Origin: Bacteroidota bacterium
Lineage (GTDB): Bacteria; Bacteroidota; Ignavibacteria; Kapaibacteriales; NICIL-2
Direction: 5' to 3'
DNA length: 34,396 nt
Assembly (NCBI GenBank): GCA_019695345.1
Contig: JAIBAE010000047.1
Location: 1-34,396, forward strand
The position numbers and the translations under genes are program-made. A model generated the notes under the pieces. The model was not told the origin of the DNA. It did no database searches and saw nothing but the letters and a program-made list of their open reading frames with translations. This document shows, in pieces, positions 31,090 to 34,396 of this stretch. Position 1 is the stretch's first letter, and the number at the start of each line of letters is the position of its first letter.

Positions 31090-31929
31090 GTGAGATATTT
31101 TCCTTTTCTTTTATCTACACTATTGGCTTTGTTGAGTGCGTGTGGAAGTACCAATAAACCTGCATTACAAGGCAAACAGTTACCTGAGAAACCGGAATTT
31201 ACTTTACAACGCAGCAGAGGCGGTGCATTAGATGTGTATTTTAAATATGGAGAAAAACGAGATACACTGTTACCAAAGTTTAGATTTCTAAATTCATTAC
31301 TATCTGCAAAAGCTATTCTGATACATCCTGAATTAGGGGTGTTAGATACTTTACCTTTAGGGATGAGTAATAGAATAACTGGTTTTGAATATGGTAAAGA
31401 CTCACTTATTATTGAAGCAGGTGCTTTTTGGGATAATCCAAATGCAGTGGTATATGACAAAATGCAATGTAGTATAATTTTTACAACTCTAGACACAGTG
31501 TATTCTTGTAGTGATAATTTTAATGTACCTGTTGATAGTTCCAACGACGACAAAGTATTTATAGAGGTTTCACCATTCATAGACTTAGAAACAGATTCTA
31601 TGATGACTTTTGCTTTGTTAGCTAAAAGAAATAGAGGTGCTACACAAGATTATCACCCAACAAGCGAGCGGTTACGTGTTGAGGTGTTTACACAAAAAGG
31701 AGTGTTAGTTTTTAGTACTAATTACAAAGCTAATTATTTGCAGGAGTTAGCTCCGGTTGAACCTCGAAAAAGAGGAGAGTATAAAAGATTTACTTTTGAT
31801 TGGAACATGAAAGATAATACGGGGCATGATGTGCCTAAGGGAAAGTATAAAGCTGTTTTAAGTTTAGTAACTAAACCTGCACCGTATTCAAGTTCATTAG
31901 AGTTCGAGCTATCTGGCAATAATAAATAG
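31090..31929 (+). CDS. Uncharacterised lipoprotein with possible BsuPI-like C-terminal domain
   Basis: The start is a GTG at 31090 preceded by AAGG; no ATG is available. The 279-residue protein begins with a lipoprotein signal, MRYFPFLLSTLLALLSACGS, in which LSAC is the lipobox (Cys18). The rest is beta-rich. The segment DSMMTFALLAKRN, then ERLRVEVFTQKGVLVFSTN, and finally FDWNMKDNTGHDVPKGKYKAVLSL resembles the intracellular proteinase inhibitor (BsuPI) fold, where a Wxx(D/N)...GxYxV hairpin closes the domain. This is a weak resemblance by eye. It is 24 bases before ribD, but there is no known link to riboflavin synthesis. Confidence 0.7.
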   Translation: MRYFPFLLSTLLALLSACGSTNKPALQGKQLPEKPEFTLQRSRGGALDVYFKYGEKRDTLLPKFRFLNSLLSAKAILIHPELGVLDTLPLGMSNRITGFEYGKDSLIIEAGAFWDNPNAVVYDKMQCSIIFTTLDTVYSCSDNFNVPVDSSNDDKVFIEVSPFIDLETDSMMTFALLAKRNRGATQDYHPTSERLRVEVFTQKGVLVFSTNYKANYLQELAPVEPRKRGEYKRFTFDWNMKDNTGHDVPKGKYKAVLSLVTKPAPYSSSLEFELSGNNK

Positions 31930-31953
31930 TATTACACAACATTGGAATCTAGG

Positions 31954-33048
31954 ATGGACAAAATACAAGCAATGAGTAGAGCACTACAGTTGGCAATGCG
32001 TGGAACTGGGTATGTAGCGCCAAATCCTCGTGTTGGTTGTGTGATTCTTAAAAATGACTTAGTTATTGGTGAAGGTTGGCATAAGAAATATGGCGATTTA
32101 CATGCCGAACAAATGGCAATTGAATCAAGTATTGAGTCGGTTGAAGGAAGTACAGTTGTAGTAAATCTTGAGCCTTGTTCACACTTTGGTAAACAACCTC
32201 CTTGTGCACAATTATTGATTGATAACAAGGTAGCTAAGGTAATCATAGGTATAAGCGACCCAAATCCGTTAGTTCAAGGTAATGGAATAGCAATGTTAAA
32301 GTCTGCAGGGATTGAAGTGGAACTTGGTGTTCTTGAGAACGAGTGTGCATGGTTAAACAGGTTCTTCTTAAAAAATGTTAAGAATACATCTCCGTATGTT
32401 ATTGCGAAGATAGGGCAATCGTTAGATGGGTGTATCTCTACAATTCGGGGCGAATCTAAATGGATTACCAGTGAACATTCAAGAACAATTGTACATCAGA
32501 TGCGTGCTGAAGTTGATGCTGTTTTAATTGGAAGAGTTACAGCACTCAAAGATGACCCCGAGTTAACCGTACGTTTTGCAGTTGGGAGAAACCCAAAACG
32601 AGTAATATTAGATACCAATCTCTCATTACCATTAAGTTTAAAGGCTTTCAGCGATTCACATAGAAAAGAAACCATTGTATGCTGTAGTAAGAAAGTAGCT
32701 AATTCCCGTAAGGCAGAAAATCTGAAAATTGCCGGTGTTCAGGTATTAGGTGTTAGTGAAACTTCAGAGAATAGCTTACTGCTACATGAAGTGTTGGTTG
32801 AACTTTACAAAAGTCACCAAGTAACGTCAATTATGGTGGAAGGTGGAGCATTAGTATTATCCTCTTTTTTACAATTTGATTTAGTAGATGAATTACACAT
32901 GTTTACTGCACCTCTTGTTATTGGTAATGGTAAGCATAGTTTCAATACCTTATATACACCTACACTTGCCGATGCGCGAAAATTTGTATATAAAGGGGTA
33001 TCTTCGTGCGGAGACGACATTCACATTATTACAACACGTTCCTTATAA
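31954..33048 (+). CDS. ribD: Bifunctional diaminohydroxyphosphoribosylaminopyrimidine deaminase / 5-amino-6-(5-phosphoribosylamino)uracil reductase
   Basis: RibD carries out the second and third steps of riboflavin synthesis. The 364-residue protein has an N-terminal cytidine-deaminase-like domain with His50-Ala-Glu52 and the cysteine pair EPCSHFGKQPPC (Cys75, Cys84) that bind the catalytic zinc. The C-terminal reductase domain has KIGQSLDGCIST, SKWITSEHSR, and the VEGGALVLSSFL end. The ATG at 31954 follows an in-frame TTG at 31942; the ATG gives the usual N-terminus MDKIQAMSRAL. No FMN riboswitch is seen upstream, and no other rib genes are adjacent. Confidence 0.95.
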   Translation: MDKIQAMSRALQLAMRGTGYVAPNPRVGCVILKNDLVIGEGWHKKYGDLHAEQMAIESSIESVEGSTVVVNLEPCSHFGKQPPCAQLLIDNKVAKVIIGISDPNPLVQGNGIAMLKSAGIEVELGVLENECAWLNRFFLKNVKNTSPYVIAKIGQSLDGCISTIRGESKWITSEHSRTIVHQMRAEVDAVLIGRVTALKDDPELTVRFAVGRNPKRVILDTNLSLPLSLKAFSDSHRKETIVCCSKKVANSRKAENLKIAGVQVLGVSETSENSLLLHEVLVELYKSHQVTSIMVEGGALVLSSFLQFDLVDELHMFTAPLVIGNGKHSFNTLYTPTLADARKFVYKGVSSCGDDIHIITTRSL

Positions 33049-33051
33049 GTT

Positions 33052-34396
33052 ATGAGTAGTCAAAATCTGATGTTAATGTTGGTTGTGTTTACAATAAATA
33101 CTATCTCAATGTATTCGCAGCAATCTTTTCCTGCTCATGTTGATAATTTGTTAGATGATGCGTTGTCTAAAATGGGTATGAATCGGAGAGATTGTTTCAT
33201 GAGATCTGATGCAGTTAAAAAAGATACATATAGGTTACCAGTTGTGGATAATGTGTTTACCAAGCCGCTTTCAATTTTTAATGTTACACAGAACTACAGT
33301 CAGATACTTTCTGCATACAAAATTGACGATGCTGCTATATTGTTTGACCGTGTGTTTAGGGATTTAAATATCAATAAATTTCGTCAGATTGAATACCCAG
33401 ATACTAATCAAGTTGAGTACATTGTTAAATCTGTAAAAACAAAAGATGGTAAAAACATTTCCTGGCAAGATATTCCTGAGAAGATTAGTATACCATTATT
33501 TAAGTTAATAATCAATCCTGTTATTGAGTCATATAAAAATACTGCTTCTATACAAAAGAAGTTATTAAAGTACACTAATGTAGTTGAACATTGCGACTCA
33601 CTTTTAATGATGAGTGAGGAAGATAGTAAATCCAACCCGTTTGAAATTTATTTCAATGAGGTACGGGCAGATTCAGTATCGAAACAGTTTTTTGATGATT
33701 GTAGCTTTATAGATTTAAAACAACTTTACGAAAATGCATTAAGCTTATACATAGCTTTAGAGAACTCATCTCTTGGTCTAAATAATAATAAAGAGACATT
33801 TGCCGATTGCAAGCAAATATATATACTTGAGACGTTTTATGGTAAAATAGCTATAGGCGGAGTTGACAATGACACATATACCGATGACTACTTACTAATT
33901 TTAGATTTAGGTGGTAATGATGTTTACCATTCATCAATGCTGAAAAGTGAAGTAATACAAAAGCCTGTTCGTTGTATTATAGACTTGTCCGGAAATGATA
34001 CCTATCTGGGAGGTGATTATAGTTTTGCTTCTGGGGTGTTTGGTTACGGAATACTTATTGATTTTAATGGTGATGATTTATACAAAGCCGGATCATTTTC
34101 TTTGGGGGCCGGATTGTTTGGTGTTGGAATTTTACACGATTCCCAAGGCGCTGATATATATAGCGGTAAAGTTTTTTCGGAAGGTGCTGGCGCATTTGGT
34201 ATTGGTGTGCTGATTGATAACTCTGGTAATGATTCCTATAATTTTCAAGCAAATGGACAAGCGTTCGGTTATGTGAAGGGTATTGGATTGCTGGCAGATG
34301 ATAACGGAAATGATGTATATACTACTTCAAGCCCGTTTGTTGATATTCTGAGGTACGATTCTCACTTTGTGTCATTTACCCAAGGTGCATCGTTAG
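33052..34396 (+). CDS. Exported protein with 26-residue D-x-x-G-x-D-x-Y tandem repeats (3' end outside window)
   Basis: I found this open frame by translating the plus strand after ribD; it begins ATG 33052 three bases after the ribD stop and stays open to the window end (448 codons). A signal peptide (MSSQNLMLMLVVFTINTISMYSQQ) is followed by an unrecognised mostly helical region (about 25-280). From residue 285 six units of 26 or 27 residues repeat, starting DLGGNDVY, DLSGNDTY, DFNGDDLY, DSQGADIY, DNSGNDSY and DDNGNDVY. In the central units the second half reads GAGLFGVGIL-like. The period is 78 bp. I remember similar repeats in uncharacterised proteins of other phyla. The shape suggests a beta-solenoid, with aspartates that may bind calcium. 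Confidence 0.82.
   Translation, partial: MSSQNLMLMLVVFTINTISMYSQQSFPAHVDNLLDDALSKMGMNRRDCFMRSDAVKKDTYRLPVVDNVFTKPLSIFNVTQNYSQILSAYKIDDAAILFDRVFRDLNINKFRQIEYPDTNQVEYIVKSVKTKDGKNISWQDIPEKISIPLFKLIINPVIESYKNTASIQKKLLKYTNVVEHCDSLLMMSEEDSKSNPFEIYFNEVRADSVSKQFFDDCSFIDLKQLYENALSLYIALENSSLGLNNNKETFADCKQIYILETFYGKIAIGGVDNDTYTDDYLLILDLGGNDVYHSSMLKSEVIQKPVRCIIDLSGNDTYLGGDYSFASGVFGYGILIDFNGDDLYKAGSFSLGAGLFGVGILHDSQGADIYSGKVFSEGAGAFGIGVLIDNSGNDSYNFQANGQAFGYVKGIGLLADDNGNDVYTTSSPFVDILRYDSHFVSFTQGASL

Noticed and set aside
31930-31953. FMN riboswitch upstream of ribD
   Set aside because: The gap is only 24 bases and the preceding gene is unrelated; no conserved riboswitch elements are present.
33904-34320. 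CRISPR-like direct repeat with 78-bp period
   Set aside because: The period is coding: it keeps frame and conserves amino acids rather than bases.

Overview
This is a contiguous piece of a bacterial chromosome from the Bacteroidota/Chlorobiota (FCB) group. The lineage call is an inference from several signs: a type IX secretion (T9SS) C-terminal sorting domain, a DUF3127 protein, a TTTG-N19-TAnnTTTG promoter of the Bacteroidota kind, A/T-ending codons, and the mixture of families present. The overall style (dispersed palindromic repeats between genes, a huge modular T9SS protein with LamG, Ig-like and dockerin-like modules) would fit a Kapabacteria/Ignavibacteria-type organism, but no rRNA is present to settle this. 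No phage, complete insertion sequence or CRISPR array was seen.

Layout. 1-5.7 kb holds housekeeping genes: the 3' part of alaS, a DUF3127 protein with an SSB-like tail, purD, a GalE-like epimerase, a CDP-alcohol phosphatidyltransferase (pgsA-like) and ftsY. 5.8-9.1 kb holds a small membrane protein translationally coupled to a TonB-receptor-like outer-membrane barrel, then a TPR protein closed by a terminator. 9.2-14.1 kb holds cinA, a THUMP-type RNA methyltransferase, pnuC, cmk and ispH, again closed by a terminator. 14.4-20.5 kb is one gene for a 2027-residue secreted modular protein ending in a T9SS type A sorting domain; a hairpin terminator separates it from two genes on the minus strand (DUF2520 oxidoreductase and a RsbW/HATPase-type regulator).

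22.5-25.2 kb holds a MerR regulator followed by three tightly coupled genes encoding an exported WD40 propeller, a small exported carboxypeptidase-regulatory-like (CRD) protein with a lysine tail, and a CRD plus OmpA-C-like protein. Together these carry three of the four domain types of the T9SS component PorE, split over three polypeptides. This is the best candidate for an undescribed arrangement. It sits 2.6 kb downstream of a T9SS cargo gene.

25.3-29.0 kb holds a Tat-exported putative lipoprotein flavoenzyme, tRNA-Gln with a near-perfect promoter and its own terminator, prs and rplY. 29.0-34.4 kb is more A/T-rich: an ECF-like sigma factor coupled to a single-pass putative anti-sigma protein with a beta-rich C-terminus, a lipoprotein, ribD, and the 5' part of a gene with a 26-residue tandem repeat (D-x-x-G-x-D-x-Y), which runs off the window.

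Short dispersed repeats occupy many of the gaps: a ~120-160 bp element with copies near 21.6 kb and 30.9 kb (fragments at 5.7 kb and perhaps 1.2 kb), a second family at 4.6 and 9.15 kb, and REP-like hairpins at 1.0-1.15 kb.
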